From Flectonema sp. DT1601 (Eukaryota > Euglenozoa > Diplonemea > Diplonemida > Diplonemidae): 64,000 nt of DNA. A program made the position numbers and the translations under genes. Below the pieces are notes generated by a model, which was given only the letters and a program-made list of their open reading frames with translations, did no database searches and had not been told where the DNA came from. The DNA lies in NCBI GenBank assembly GCA_964019425.1, contig OZ025838.1, forward strand, positions 386,501 to 450,500, in the 5' to 3' direction. How positions within the stretch are numbered: position 1 is the first letter of the stretch; every line of letters starts with the position of its first letter. Positions 28,301 through 39,107 of this stretch are shown here, one piece after another.

Positions 28301-31300
28301 AGACGCAGTGTTTACTAAATTGTGTAGTCCTGAGACAGTGTGGGGTCGTAGTTTAGTAACAATTGATTACACAAGTCACATTCCTTGTGGATTCCATTCA
28401 GTAGTGGACTCTTGTAATAAAGACGTTGGATGTATTTGGGATGATACCCTTCTAGTTTGTGTTGATAGTCCTTGCTTAAAGATTTGTTCTGAAACAGACT
28501 GTCGTGACGCTGTTTCTGATATGTGTCAATGGGATGGAACAGATCACACCTGTAGTAAGGTAAGTGTTTGTGGTCATGAACAAGCTGCTTGTGGTGATGA
28601 TCCATCATGTCAGTGGGATGAGACTACTGATACTTGTCAGGTACTTCCATGTGACCATCACACAGAGAGTGCTTGCAATAAAGATCAACACGACTGTGAA
28701 TGGGATTCTAACAAAGACCATTGCTCAAAGAAGAAATGTACTCATCCAACATCATCAGAATGTGTTGCTGACTCAAAGTGTGAATGGGATCAAAGTCTAA
28801 CTATCTGCACACTAAAGAGATGTACTTACGACTCAGCTCTTACTTGTAAAGAAGACATCAAGTGTGAATGGTCTAATGACAAGTGTCAACAGAAGATGTG
28901 TGTTGAACATATTGATGAGATCCTTTGTGGTGAAGATCCTTCATGTGAATGGGATATCACAACCTCACCAGCATTCTGTAGTCAAACATTGTGCTCAAGA
29001 TGGAACAATCAAACAGACTGTGCGATCGATGCTGGATGTACTTGGGGAGGTGCATCAGCTAACCCATCAGTAGCTGAAGTTTGTGTTAAGAAGAATTGTG
29101 ATGTTTATTCACACGATTCTTGTTTATGTAGATCTGATCCTCACTGTTTCTGGTCTGAGGAAGCTAAAGAGTGTGTGGGTTCACAATTTGGTGCCTGTTC
29201 TGGAATGGATATCGTTGTTGGATTTAGTGGTCAGAAAGTTATGGATGAATCATTTGGTAGATACCCTCATGGATTTACAGGCCTAATGGATATTCTAGCT
29301 GAGTGGTCAAAGACACTTCCTCTAAACAAGGACAGTCACACTGTTTCATTAGCTGACGCGCTAACAACTGGAATGAGAGTTTCTCTAATTCAGTTTGCGC
29401 AATCTCCTCTGACTGGTTTTGAAACAACCTCAACTTCAGCACTCGGAACAGGAGGTCAACTAACCGGAAAGATCTCTGAGCTACTAACTGATCTATCGTT
29501 CTTTAAAACCAATCAGTTGTCAGCTCACACGAATATCATTTCACCTTCACTTCAATTAATTCTAAACATGTTTAAGAGGTCTCCAGTTAGCCGTAAGAAA
29601 ATGTTAGTTCTATTCTCTGGTGGTAACGTTGAAGACGCTGATAGAATAGCAGCGATTAGACAAGCTCTTGATACTCTTAATGTTCAAGTGTTTACTATTT
29701 ATTTAAGGAAGGCAGCTATGAAAACACAACTTGACTCTGATTCAGAATTATCTGTCAGTGGTTTGGCTTCTGCAAGTATTCAAGATCACTTTGTAAGTAA
29801 ACAGCTTGAGGATATTTCTGAACTACTTGAGGGAATGTGTTCTCCATCATTTGACTGGGGTAGAGCTGTGTTACAGTTTACTGAAAAGGTCTCTGCTGAT
29901 CCAAATGTTAAAACCAGAACCTGTTCATACTACTTATCACCAAGACAATGTGAATCAGATCCAGCTTGTACTTGGGGTGAATCAGTCTTAAGTTGTATTC
30001 AGTCAACTTGTTTACTTCATGAGTGTGATGCTGATGAGTGCAATGCTGATACTGCTCACAAGTGTAAATATGATGTTGCCAGCAAGGCTTGCTTTAAAGA
30101 ACCTCCATGTCCAGCTGACACAAAGTCTACTTGTTCTCTACTACCATCATGTGTATGGGAGAACAACTTGTGTTTGAAGAAGGAATGTCTACACACAACT
30201 GAAGGAAGTTGTCTATATGACATTGCTGGTTGTGAATGGTCATCAGTAAACAAGACATGTTCTGTAAAGTTGTGTAGATACTCAACAGAAACCACTTGTA
30301 AGAATGATGATGAATGCATGTGGGTACAGAGTACTGCATCGTCTTGTGAAGCAAAACACTGCAGCAAAACAACACCTCAAGAGTGTGCTGCTGACACTAG
30401 ATGTGAATGGAAATCTGGTACTTGTGACTACAAGAAGTGTAGAAACCATCTTGATGAAATCCTCTGTGATAAGGATGACTCATGTCAGTGGGATACTACT
30501 AACTCACCACCAGTATGTGGACTGAAGTACTGTTTGAGGTACAATGATGAAGGCGAGTGCTCAGCTGATCCTGAGTTCGCATGCTCCTGGGACAGCACCA
30601 ACAATAAGTGTATTGATAAGAATTGTGACAAGTACAAGACTGAACCATGCAAGTGTAACTCAGAGCACGCTTGCTTCTGGGACGATGCAGAAAAGGAATG
30701 TCTCTCAGCGAAGTACGGAGGATGTCCAACAATGGATATTATTATCCTCATCGATGGTTCTGATTACATGGCTGCTCCATTCGGACGTCATCCTGACGGA
30801 TTCTACGGAGTTCTGGAGACAATTAGAGATTGGCAACAAACACTTTCTTTAGGAACAGTAAGACTTGCTCTTATTCAATACGCTGGTCCAAAGGAAGAGC
30901 AATTAACAAAACCTGGAACTGGTACTGGTGGTAAATTATCAAACAGTAGCTCTGAGATAACAGCAGACATTGATTGGCATGAGGGCCATAGAATATCTGG
31001 TTCAAAAGACCTTTACATGGCTGGTGGTCTTGAACTTGCTGGTCGTCTATTCTCTTCCCAATCTCAACCAGGAAGGAAAAAGGTTCTACTTATGATCACA
31101 TCATCCAGGATCTCTGATATTGGAACTGACTTATTCGAAGCTGAGAAGAAACTTCATGCTGAAGGTGTTAAGATGTTTGGTGTTGTTCTTCGATCCTCTC
31201 CATCATACCTGAGAAAAGATCAAGAGGCTGCAGCATCATTAAAGCTCATGACTTACGATGAGAGTTACATTTTAAATATCGAACTTGACGACTTGAAAAC

Positions 31301-34300
31301 AAAAGTACTCCAGGGAGTATGTGATGCTCACAGTCAGTTTGGTTATATTATAACATCGACTACTAAAGCTAAAGCAGAGAATCCTTGTCACACATACACT
31401 TCTAAATTCTATTGCAATGTTGACATCGCCTGTAGATGGAATGATGAACTTCAGCAGTGTGGTGACTCTGCTTGTCTTGTTCACTGTTCTGAAAACTCAT
31501 GTGAGTCAGACTTCTCAAACCTCTGTCAGTGGGATGGTTCAAGAGGACTTTGTTACAAACAACGTCTCTGTAATCACGAATCATTATTAACTTGTGAATC
31601 TGACCCTGGATGTGAATGGAAGAAGGAAGCCAACGCAACATCTGTCTGCGTTGATAAGGAATGCCAATACTCAACACAAGACGGATGTAAGAGTGGTAAG
31701 GAAGGATGCACATGGCTCGGTAACACCGAAACATGTGTACCTCGGCCATGTAGATACGTCTCTAAGAAGGCTTGTAACGTACCAACATCAGGTTGTATGT
31801 GGGACAGTAAGTTAGAAGCTGGTGAAGAACCATGGGCTGCTTGTATTGAGAAGCCTTGTCTATCAGTTACTATCTTCTCGGATTGTATTGATGACTCAAG
31901 ATGTCAATTCAAACCTTCAAGTACTCCACAATGTCAAATGAAGAGATGTGTTGCTCACCCAGATGAAGCAGAGTGTAATCATGATGAAGACTGTCACTGG
32001 GACACTAACGGATCACCAACTGCTTGCATGTTAAGAAGATGTCCAGCACATCTAGACGATCAGGCAGGATGTGTTGGTGACTCAGAATGTTTATGGGTTA
32101 ATGGAAAGTGTGTTGACAAGGTCTGTAAATTTCTTGATAGATGTGCATGTGCTCATGAACCAGCATGCTTCTGGGATACCAGAAATGCAGGAGCAGCTGT
32201 TGTAATCCCTGGTACTGGTGCTGACTCTGATGGAAGGTGTATTGTTAATAAGTTTGGAGGATGTCCAGAAATGGATGTCGTCGTGTTGTTAGACGGATCA
32301 GGTTCCATGTCACTTGGATTTGGACAACACCCTCACGGATACTACGCCATGCTTGAAGCTCTTCGTGACTGGATTCGTTTAATTCCATTAACTGGAGAAC
32401 CAGGTACTGTTCAAGGTAAAGATTCAAAGGCTCCAAATGGAGGAATCAGAGTAGGAATGATTCAATTCTCAAAGGAAGGTGAAGCCATCAAAACTCCGGC
32501 AAACATCGGAACTGGAGGACGTCTTTCAGGAAGCATCAAAGAGCTACTCGTTGACCTCGACTACCATGAGGATAACTTTATGCATTCATCAACTTATATT
32601 TCAAAAGCATTGGAATGGGCTGACAACATGTTTGGAAGCTCTCCAGCAACTCGTAAGAAGATATTGTTAATCCTAACTGATGGTAAGATATACGACGCTG
32701 GTACTCTCGGTAAAACAAAAGGACTCTTAGCCAGCAGAGATGTCACCATCTTTGGAGTTGTTCTCAGAAGATATGGTACTCACACGACTATTGATAAGAA
32801 TGCAGAAGTAACAATTAAAACAATTGTTACTGATCCTGTTGATGATCATTACATGAACCTTCCAATGGATGAATTCTCTGATGTACTTTCTGGAATATGT
32901 GATCCAACTACTATGTTTGGAGCTCAGGTTCTTGCTCAACAGTCATACGAACTTCCATGTCAATTCTACACTGAATCAAGATTATGTCTTGGTAATAGTA
33001 TGTGCATGTGGAATGCTCAAAACTTACATTGTGAAGACTCAGATTGTCACAAGCAATGCGATTCTAACTCTTGCACATCAACATCAGGAGTGACATGTGT
33101 TTGGGAGATAACTGGTTCTTACTGTAGACGTGTTTTACAATGTGAAGCATCTGATAAGACAACATGTGAATCAAAACAATGTTACTGGTATGACGAACAA
33201 GAGCTATGCTCAACTCCACCTTGTATCAACGCTGATACTGAAGACGCTTGTCGTGCTGATCCATTTGGATGTGAATGGGACGATACTATCGATGTGTGTA
33301 AGACATTCCCATGTAACCATCCTGTTCTTGAAGAATGTAGAGCTGATGTTCACTGTGTTTGGGACACTACCGGAAAGATGTGTCTACACAAACCATGTGA
33401 CTTTGGTGATGAATCCTCGTGTAATAAACACGACAGTACTTGTCAGTGGGCTTCTGGATCTTGTCAAATGAAGATATGTGTTGAACACATTGATGAGAAG
33501 TCATGTATTGATGATAATAATTGTGAATGGTTTACTAATCACGCTCCTGGTTCATGTGGTCAGAAAGTCTGCCACACTTACGGAGCTGAAACTGACTGTT
33601 CATCTGTTTCAAGTGTAGCTGCTGGATGTGCTTGGGAACAGACATCAGGTAAGTGTGAATACTCTGTTGAGATTTGTAAATTACGAACAACAAAATGTGA
33701 TTGTAAATCAACAATTGGATGTACTTGGGATTCAGACAACACAAACTCAGGTAAAGATCAATGCTTCCCATCAATTTATAGTAACTGTGAACCTCTTGAT
33801 GTGATCCTCTTATTGGACGGATCTTCTGATATGAGTCAACCATTTGGACGTCATCCAAGTGGATACATAGGTCTTGTTGAACAGCTAACTGAATGGGTCC
33901 AGACTCTTCCACTAACTGGTGAGGAGGCTGGTATTCCAAAGTCTGTCGCTGTTGGAAGAGGTATGCGTGTTGGTGTCGTTCAATACAACGTTAGAACAAG
34001 TGCTAAGAAAGTACCACAATCATACACTGGAAGTACTCAAGGAAGACTCAGTGGAAATAGAGACGAGTTGAAGAAAGACTTTGAATGGCATGCTGAGAAT
34101 CAGATTTCAGATCTACCGAGCTTACAATCATACGAAAAAGATGATCATTTCTTACTTCACGCCATGGATATGGCAGCTAAGATGTTTGAAGCATCACCTG
34201 TAGAACGTAAGAAGGTAATGTTAATATTCAGCGCTGGTCGTATTAATGACAAAGACTACTTAGAACCAGCTAAGCTAATCCTCGACACGTTAAACGTTCA

Positions 34301-37006
34301 AACCTTTGCCGTCTCTCTCCGTCGTCACGATGCAATGATTCAGGCAGATGAACTCGTTAAAGATGACCTTCACGCTATTGTAACATCTCCAAAGGACGGA
34401 CATGTTCAGTCCATTTACTTCGATGATTTGAGTTCTAAAGTTCTAACTCAAGTTTGTAATGAAAACACTCTATTTGGATACTTCTTTGTTAAACACGGAC
34501 AGTCTATTCACAAATTGTGTAGTACTTGGCCTACAGAAGAAACCTGTTTGATTGATTCAACATGTAATTGGGATAAAACATCAGCTGCGTGTGTACCAAG
34601 TGTTTGTCCAACTTTATGTGATAAGGCTGCTTGTGATACCAACACAGAGTGTAGTTACTATGATGAAGACTCAATGTGTAGAAGAGGAGTGTGTCACTAT
34701 GACAATAGTCAATCATGTGGACAAGATACTCTCTGTTGGTGGGATGCTATAGTTGGAGATTGTAAACCATCAGTTGGATGTCATCAACACAAATACGACT
34801 ACGACTGTGACAGAGATTCTACTTGCAAATGGAGTGAAATATCACAAAAATGTAACGACAAACGCCGATGCGTAATCCACTCAACAACACACGAATGCCG
34901 TAATGACACCGCTTGTGCCTGGAACACAGCAGCAGGTGGCTGCCAAGATCGAACTGGCTGTGCCATTCACCTTGATGAATCATTCTGTTTTAGTGATGAT
35001 AAATGTATGTGGTTATCAATTGAAGGAGTAGGTGCCTGTATTATAAAGAACTGCGCAGGTTACAATGATCAACAAAAGTGTGATGACGAATCCGTATGTA
35101 AATGGCAGACTAACGGAGATGTTGGATGTGCTAACGCTCAAGGATGTATACTTCACATGGGTGACAGTTCACCAGAAGCTGGATGTGAGAGTGATAGAAT
35201 GTGTATTTGGGATAATCTACGACAGAACTGTTTAGACAACAATGGATGTCAGAGATTCAATGGAAGAGTTGAATGTATTGTTGACTCTGAATGTGTTTGG
35301 GTTGATGATGATGACGTTTGTGTATCAAAGGGATGCCCAGCCTACAGAGATCACACTACTTGCGTCACAGCACCTGAAGGAAACTGCGCTTGGTTTGATC
35401 TCTTTGGAGGAACATGCGACGTCACCTGCACTATCTATGCTAATGAAACGTCATGCTCTAACGAACATCGTTGTCAATGGAAGAATGACCAGTGTGTTGG
35501 AAGCAATAAATGTACATTCCTTGAGGTACAAGACTGTATGTACACAAGGGATTGTGATTGGTATGTTCCTATTGAGTTGATAATTATTACTTTTAAATTA
35601 TACGATACTATCAAAGTAACAACAACAAACAGGGACTCAAAGAACCAAACTTGCGACATAGTTAAATGTAACGCCCATGCGCAACAATCTACCTGTGATG
35701 ACTTCAGTAAGTGCAGTTGGACATCAAGTGGCTGCATTGAAGTCTCACAGTGTACATTCTACACAAGTGATATTAATGTATGTTTTTATTATAGTAAGTC
35801 ACTGTGTGAATATGTTTAAAGGAATACCAAAATAAAATAAAAACCAACAGCGTTGCCTCTCTGACTCGGGATGTCTTTGGAAGGACGATGCTTGTGTTGA
35901 GAGGTACGACCCATGTAGTGGTTTAGATAAACCAGATTGTTACCTTCATGATGAGTGTCTTTGGGATAAGGATTCAGGAAGCTGCAAGCAGACCTGTGAG
36001 TCGCATTGCAGTTCTGAGGGAGGAACTTGTAATGGAGATTGTTGTGTTTGTAAAGAAGGTTTCTATGGGAGAGATTGCAACATGTGTATGTTCGACAGAG
36101 ATGCTGATGGAAGTTGTAATGTCTGCTCTGCAGAGTTCTGCGGTGCGAACGGAAAGTGTGACAGCGATACCAACGAGTGCGTTTGCAACAACGGATGGGG
36201 AGGACCATCTTGCAGCGAACACCTCTGCAGCACTGAAGATTCTGACTTCATTTGGTACACAACATTCCCTTTGAGGCCGTTTAGAGGAGAAAGATTCACA
36301 TTCGTTATTCATGGTTGTTGGGAACAATCACCAACATCAACAGGAAGGAATATCTCAATAGTACCTGCTGACCAGGACTGTGATCAACTAGTTGATTCTC
36401 AATGTGGTATGTGTTTATATTTTATTTATAATATTCTGACTGACTCTTACTTTTAAAAAAACTAAAACAGACTTCCGTAAGCCAATGACTGCTACTGATG
36501 TATTGAGTCTTGGAGATGGAGGCTGCAACAATGGAAGAGTTCAATTGGCAACATTAGAACCCCGTAGTGGAATGGAATTATTGATTAACGTTACTGCTAA
36601 CTCATATGATCAAAGAGATCAAGAATTTAAGATTTGTTGGAAATCTCGTAATGGTAAATGGAGAGAGCTTGAGACTCACAACAAGAATGGCACAGCAACA
36701 CCTGTAACAATTGTTCAAGGCTCAGCCACTGAGGATACTGGTTCTCGTGCAGCCCCACTGCTATTGGGATCTGGTGAATGTTGTGAAGGACTTCGTCTTG
36801 GAGAAATATGCTTACCAGGAGGCTTAATAATATTCTTGTGGATCATTATTCTTCTTACCTTACTCGGAATGTTTCTTCTGCTAAGACGCAACAGAAATGA
36901 GAATGACGCGATACTGGCTGAACGTCGTAAACGTGTTTATGAAGGTTTCGATGTCGAGAATGATGCCATCACTGGATTGTTAACTCCTGATAATCGCAAC
37001 CTTTAA
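3..37006 (+). CDS. Giant modular type I membrane protein (EGF-like, C-type lectin, vWA), 5' partial
   Basis: The reading frame is open from base 3, so the gene starts left of the window. Proposed exons are <3-35560, 35633-35777, 35851-36406 and 36471-37006, which join in frame to 12,265 codons including the stop. Order of parts: EGF-like modules (3-12620), beta-sandwich plus C-type lectin (12811-13690), vWA 1 and 2, a second lectin block (16960-17912), vWA 3-13, a run of Cys/Trp modules (34516-35960), EGF-like modules (about 35990-36230), a beta-rich membrane-proximal region, one hydrophobic helix (36821-36880) followed by RRNR, and a tail of about 40 residues. The design is that of a very large cell-surface adhesion or capture protein: lectin domains to bind glycans, vWA domains to bind protein or matrix ligands. 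The signal peptide is not visible. I do not recognise the protein by name; the function is inferred from its domains. The long exon has no stop in 35.5 kb, which argues strongly that it is expressed. Confidence 0.9.
2391..5750 (+). repeat. Higher-order repeat B, seven 480-bp units
   Basis: The string gcaccagctgttggatcggc begins at 2391 and recurs every 480 bp up to 5751, giving seven full units (160 residues, three modules each) with no length change. Units differ by a handful of bases, such as ACTGGCC versus ACTAGCC and GCTGCAGCT versus GCCGCGGCT. The repeat is entirely coding and always in frame. Confidence 0.95.
6552..10600 (+). repeat. Higher-order repeat C, 954/957-bp unit, four copies plus a partial
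   Basis: The motif gatggcca recurs at 6552, 7506, 8460, 9414 and 10371, so the spacing is 954, 954, 954 and 957 bp (318-319 residues, six modules). The extra codon in the fourth unit comes from the module variant with VVMNC in place of VVTC. Long stretches are identical between units. A partial fifth unit fades after about 10600. Confidence 0.95.
12811..13690 (+). other. Lectin block 1: beta-sandwich domain plus C-type lectin-like domain
   Basis: About 120 residues of beta-rich sequence (LRPLSGTATAREYVAAI, then RTITWNLG) look like the cadherin-like repeats of bacterial RTX-type surface proteins. The C-type lectin-like domain follows: GHYY, WGDAQSDC, a GYLMTITSLNEN core, GWIGAT, WRWVTGP, an EPS motif, EWSDA and a closing YICEWGG. 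The sugar-site motif is EPS rather than EPN, and the WND motif is WSD, so calcium and sugar binding are plausible but not assured. Confidence 0.75.
16960..17912 (+). other. Lectin block 2: beta-sandwich domain plus C-type lectin-like domain (QPD type)
   Basis: This is a diverged second copy of the block at 12811-13690: MLTLRGSAPPNTFLQAI and RTVAWNLG, then GHYYQYF, a GYLTTISTQQEN core, GWIGAT, WRWVTGPEA, QPD at 17764-17772, TWRDL and FICEWGD. In known C-type lectins a QPD motif is linked to galactose-type ligands and EPN to mannose-type ligands, so the two blocks may bind different glycans. The block lies between vWA 2 and vWA 3, which explains the larger gap between those two. Confidence 0.75.
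19436..20061 (+). repeat. Intragenic duplicated block, copy 1
   Basis: Nearly identical to 22523-23148, exactly 3087 bp downstream (1029 codons). It covers several Cys/Trp modules and the start of vWA domain 4, including the unusual DGGVSMQKTFSRHP. Similarity continues past the block at a lower level. Confidence 0.9.
22523..23148 (+). repeat. Intragenic duplicated block, copy 2
   Basis: Partner of 19436-20061; carries the start of vWA domain 6. The identity drops where copy 2 has one extra codon after GESGSV. The 3087-bp offset equals two vWA-plus-spacer blocks, so a pair of blocks was copied or converted in frame. Confidence 0.9.
35561..35632 (+). other. Intron 1 of the giant gene (72 bp, stop-free, in frame)
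   Basis: Donor GTATGT at 35561, acceptor AACAG ending at 35632. Removing it turns a hydrophobic, cysteine-free stretch into CDW-DSKNQTC, which fits the Cys/Trp module pattern. Its length is a multiple of three and it has no stop, so an unspliced reading also stays open. Confidence 0.8.
35778..35850 (+). other. Intron 2 of the giant gene (73 bp)
   Basis: Donor GTATGT at 35778, acceptor CCAACAG ending at 35850, phase 0. The unspliced frame stops at 35817. The splice gives CTFYTSDIN-RCLSDSGCLW, a normal Cys/Trp module. A second donor-like GTAAGT at 35794 would not keep the frame and module pattern. Confidence 0.85.
36407..36470 (+). other. Intron 3 of the giant gene (64 bp)
   Basis: Donor GTATGT at 36407, acceptor AAAACAG ending at 36470, splitting a GAC codon (phase 1). 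Reading on without splicing stops at 36456. Splicing joins SQCG to DFRKPM and leads to the transmembrane exon. Confidence 0.85.
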
Positions 37007-37872
37007 AAACTTCTAATTAAGATTAATTCCACACATTAGTTAGTTTATATTATATTATTCTTTACCTTTTTCTTTTTTTTTTTTTTTTTTTTTACTTCTT
37101 TTTTTTTTTCGTTTTAGTTGTTGTTTCTTTAAGAAATAACAGCACCTCTAGCGAAGAAAAAAAAAAAATAAATAAAAAAATAAAAATAAACATATACTAC
37201 CATTGTTTGAATGCTTGACGGATTATTCACCTTCCCTCCCACTCTTGTCCCGCATTCATGTTACGGTGAGTTATTGCAGCGAGTCATTCACTTTGAAATT
37301 CTTCTGTGCTCACTTGCAAGGTGAGATGTTTTTCTACGTTGTTTTGTAAATTTTCATTCTCATTTTTCTCGATGTTATTACTTTGCAAATGTGCCCTGCA
37401 TTCATGGTATTTAGCGCATTTTTTTTTTTTAAATTTTTTTTCCCTTCTGTTTGTCTTGCCAATGGGTTGAAGTCTGTTTGCAGACATTTCCCACTCTTTT
37501 TTTTTATTTTTTTTAAAACCCTAGGAAGACCAGAAGATATCAAGTTGAGGCTTATACTTTGCGATATCACCACCTCCTTCTGTAACAAAAAGGGAGCGAA
37601 AGAAAAACTAACAACTTATGAGCCGAAGTGGTTCTGACTTGCGATTCGACAACAAAAAAAAAAAATCTGTTTTTGCTTTGTATTGGTATTGGTCCGTCTA
37701 CTATATTTTTCTTGGAAGGCTTTATTTTACTTATTAAAAAGGGCCAAGGAAATTAAAAAAAAAAATAAAAAACTCCGAATTGAAATTTCATTTTCTATCC
37801 CCCAAGGAACACATAAAAAGGGTCACCCTGGATTTATTTTAAACCTGTTTTTTCGAAGCGAGCTTACAGGAG

Positions 37873-37908
<36 letters not shown>

Positions 37909-39074
37909 ATATTTTCTTTATTTAATTAATAAATAAATAAATAAATAAATAATTTTTAAAAAAAAAATTGCTATCAGATTAGAAAGGTTCCCGCAAACCC
38001 AACTGAAGCTTTTAGCCTGACAAGTACACTGGAACCGTTCTTTCTTTGTTTGCACAATTAGTTTTGTTCAAAGGCACGGAAACATGGACATTTCACCTTG
38101 TCAGTGGTTCTCCTTCACTCCCTTCTCAGGATTCTGCTGTTGCTTTTTTTTTTTTTTTTAAAAACTTTAATACTAATAATTGTCTTCGTTGATGCTTATC
38201 GTTGATTAGTAAGTAACGATAGGTCGGTATTGTTATTTTCTTTATATTATTCGTTTATTATTATTTTTCTTTATTATTATTGTTCAGTATTTATTTGCGA
38301 AGATTGTTATTCCTTTGTTAAAAGTCCCTACTCGGAGGGGACCGTAGACAAGGAAATATAAAAAAAAAAATAAAAAGGAAAACAAATTTTTACTTTGATA
38401 GAAATTTCTTATTCATGTACAGTGACAATACCCGGTAACATTTTTAACAGTAAGATCTGTTACGCTCCCTGTCCCCATCCCTCCAGCTCCTCTTCCCTCT
38501 TCCTCCTTATCCCCCGAGCATCCCAGCTTGCCCCTAAAACCAAATGTGGTCCTCCAACCCATCTACGTGTACGTTTCGAAAAGGAAAAAAAAGAGAAAAA
38601 AAATAAAATAAAATAAAAAAATCATTTTATGCGAGCCCAGCTGAAAAGTAGCCGGAAGAAAAAAAAAGGAAATAAAAAGAGAAAAAAAAAGGAAAAAAAA
38701 AAAAGAACAAAAAAAAAAAAAATAGACACAATCATCATAACTGGCTATAGTCTGCAAGACAAGACTGTAAAACTGATAAAACATTATCGGTTCCAAGGGT
38801 TTGACCCTGTCTTACAGCCTGCCGTATCGCTCCCTTACAGGCAATGTTGTAAAAACAATGCTGCCTTTTCTTTCTTCATGTATTACCGCATGGTATTTTT
38901 ATGTGAAATTAGTTAAGCCTTGTGATCAGGGAACTCTGAGGCTGAATTGGATTGGCGTCGGAATTTTTTTTTTCTTTTTTTTTTTTTTTCCCCTCTCTTT
39001 ATCTATTTTTTTTTTTTTAAACAATTCTGACAAAGGCTCTGCAAAACTATCAGAAACTAATCTGAGATGCTAAG

Positions 39075-39107
<33 letters not shown>

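Larger units (their letters stand above)
14145..34457 (+). other. Array of thirteen vWA-like domains with Cys/Trp spacer modules
   Basis: Domains lie at about 14145-14810, 15729-16400, 18357-19037, 19914-20597, 21465-22124, 23001-23687, 24555-25223, 26115-26789, 27663-28325, 29196-29840, 30723-31322, 32262-32900 and 33786-34457. Each opens with C-P-x2-D-I-V, the MIDAS strand (DGSGSM in the best cases) and FGRHPHG, has RVGxIQFxG in the middle, an RKKxLIIxTDG strand, a VEIFGxxIRR strand, and ends in LCDP. These are features of von Willebrand factor A domains, which bind ligands through a metal ion. Only domains 3, 5, 7, 8, 9 and 12 keep both visible MIDAS motifs. The period is about 1.55 kb. 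Between them lie modules of 35-40 residues with the pattern C-x(6-8)-C-x(5-6)-C-x-W-x(6-10)-C, which I cannot assign to a named family. Confidence 0.85.

Noticed and set aside
35794-35850. Alternative donor GTAAGT at 35794 for intron 2
   Set aside because: Using it adds cysteine-poor residues and breaks both frame and module spacing; the donor at 35778 gives a perfect module.
38563-38796. Open frames with poly-Phe or poly-Lys in the spacers
   Set aside because: They are read through homopolymer runs and have no complex sequence.
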